Source: JBLHUT01 sp047629975
GTDB lineage: Bacteria > Pseudomonadota > Alphaproteobacteria > Rhodobacterales > Rhodobacteraceae
Assembly: GCA_047629975.1 (NCBI GenBank)
Contig: JBLHUT010000066.1
Span: forward strand, 1-13,387
Direction of reading: 5' to 3'
DNA: 13,387 bases
The position numbers and the translations under genes are program-made. The notes beneath the pieces were generated by a model. It made no database searches. It was given only the letters and a program-made list of their open reading frames with translations, and was not told the origin of the DNA. Below are positions 13,358 through 13,387 of this stretch, piece by piece (position 1 is the first letter of the stretch; every line of letters begins with the position of its first letter).

Positions 13358-13387
13358 ATGAAGGTGATTGTCCCCGTCAAGCGCGTG
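13358..13387 (+). CDS. etfB: Electron transfer flavoprotein beta subunit, first ten codons
   Basis: Only MKVIVPVKRV is inside the window; the gene runs off the right edge. This is the very conserved beginning of EtfB, which with EtfA carries electrons from acyl-CoA dehydrogenases to ETF-ubiquinone oxidoreductase. The ribosome site AAGGAG (13344-13349) is 8 bases from the ATG. In Rhodobacterales etfB is usually followed by etfA; this could not be seen here. Confidence 0.85.
   Translation, partial: MKVIVPVKRV

Noticed and set aside
1..13387. CRISPR array, insertion sequence, phage or tRNA gene
   Set aside because: No regularly spaced repeats, transposase or integrase frames, or cloverleaf-like sequences were recognised by reading; a covariance-model search was not possible.

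Overview
The window looks like chromosomal DNA of a marine-type alphaproteobacterium of the order Rhodobacterales (Roseobacter group). The evidence is strong similarity of several products to Rhodobacter/Roseobacter proteins that I recognise, notably Mcl1, the DUF2161 nuclease-like protein and the twin-helix HIG1-like protein. The moderately high GC content and a Rhodobacterales-style rRNA operon leader at the left edge agree with this. The species cannot be named from the sequence alone. No transposon, prophage, tRNA or CRISPR was seen.

Left part, transcribed leftward (minus strand). Positions 1-266 carry what looks like the promoter and 5' leader of a ribosomal RNA operon; its 16S gene would begin just outside the window. 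Going right come a two-domain universal stress protein with an FNR-type box placed exactly for activation, then radC, dnaJ and dnaK. The last three form a chaperone/repair cluster with a strong hairpin between dnaK and dnaJ and another between dnaJ and radC. A promoter that fits both sigma-70 and sigma-32 patterns lies upstream of dnaK. Next are a PfkB-family (adenosine-kinase-like) sugar/nucleoside kinase and nth (endonuclease III), overlapping by 4 bases.

Right part, transcribed rightward (plus strand). Divergent from nth is an Ada-like DNA-alkyl transferase that lacks the N-terminal zinc domain. Then come mcl1 (malyl-CoA/beta-methylmalyl-CoA lyase), a DUF2161 PD-(D/E)XK-like protein, accA (acetyl-CoA carboxylase alpha subunit), a classical short-chain dehydrogenase, a 67-residue twin-transmembrane protein, a PduO-type cobalamin adenosyltransferase and the first ten codons of etfB. 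Two intergenic regions (11268-11417 and 13095-13357) are packed with inverted repeats.

Together: the left half is housekeeping (rRNA, stress, protein folding, DNA repair). The right half leans towards acyl-CoA and C2/C3 carbon metabolism: Mcl1 cleaves malyl-CoA esters of the ethylmalonyl-CoA pathway, the adenosyltransferase supplies the B12 cofactor that the mutases of that pathway need, AccA starts fatty acid synthesis, and EtfB accepts electrons from acyl-CoA dehydrogenases. I found no clear new multi-gene system. The least understood items are the DUF2161 protein, the hairpin-rich intergenic DNA and the regulatory sites described below.
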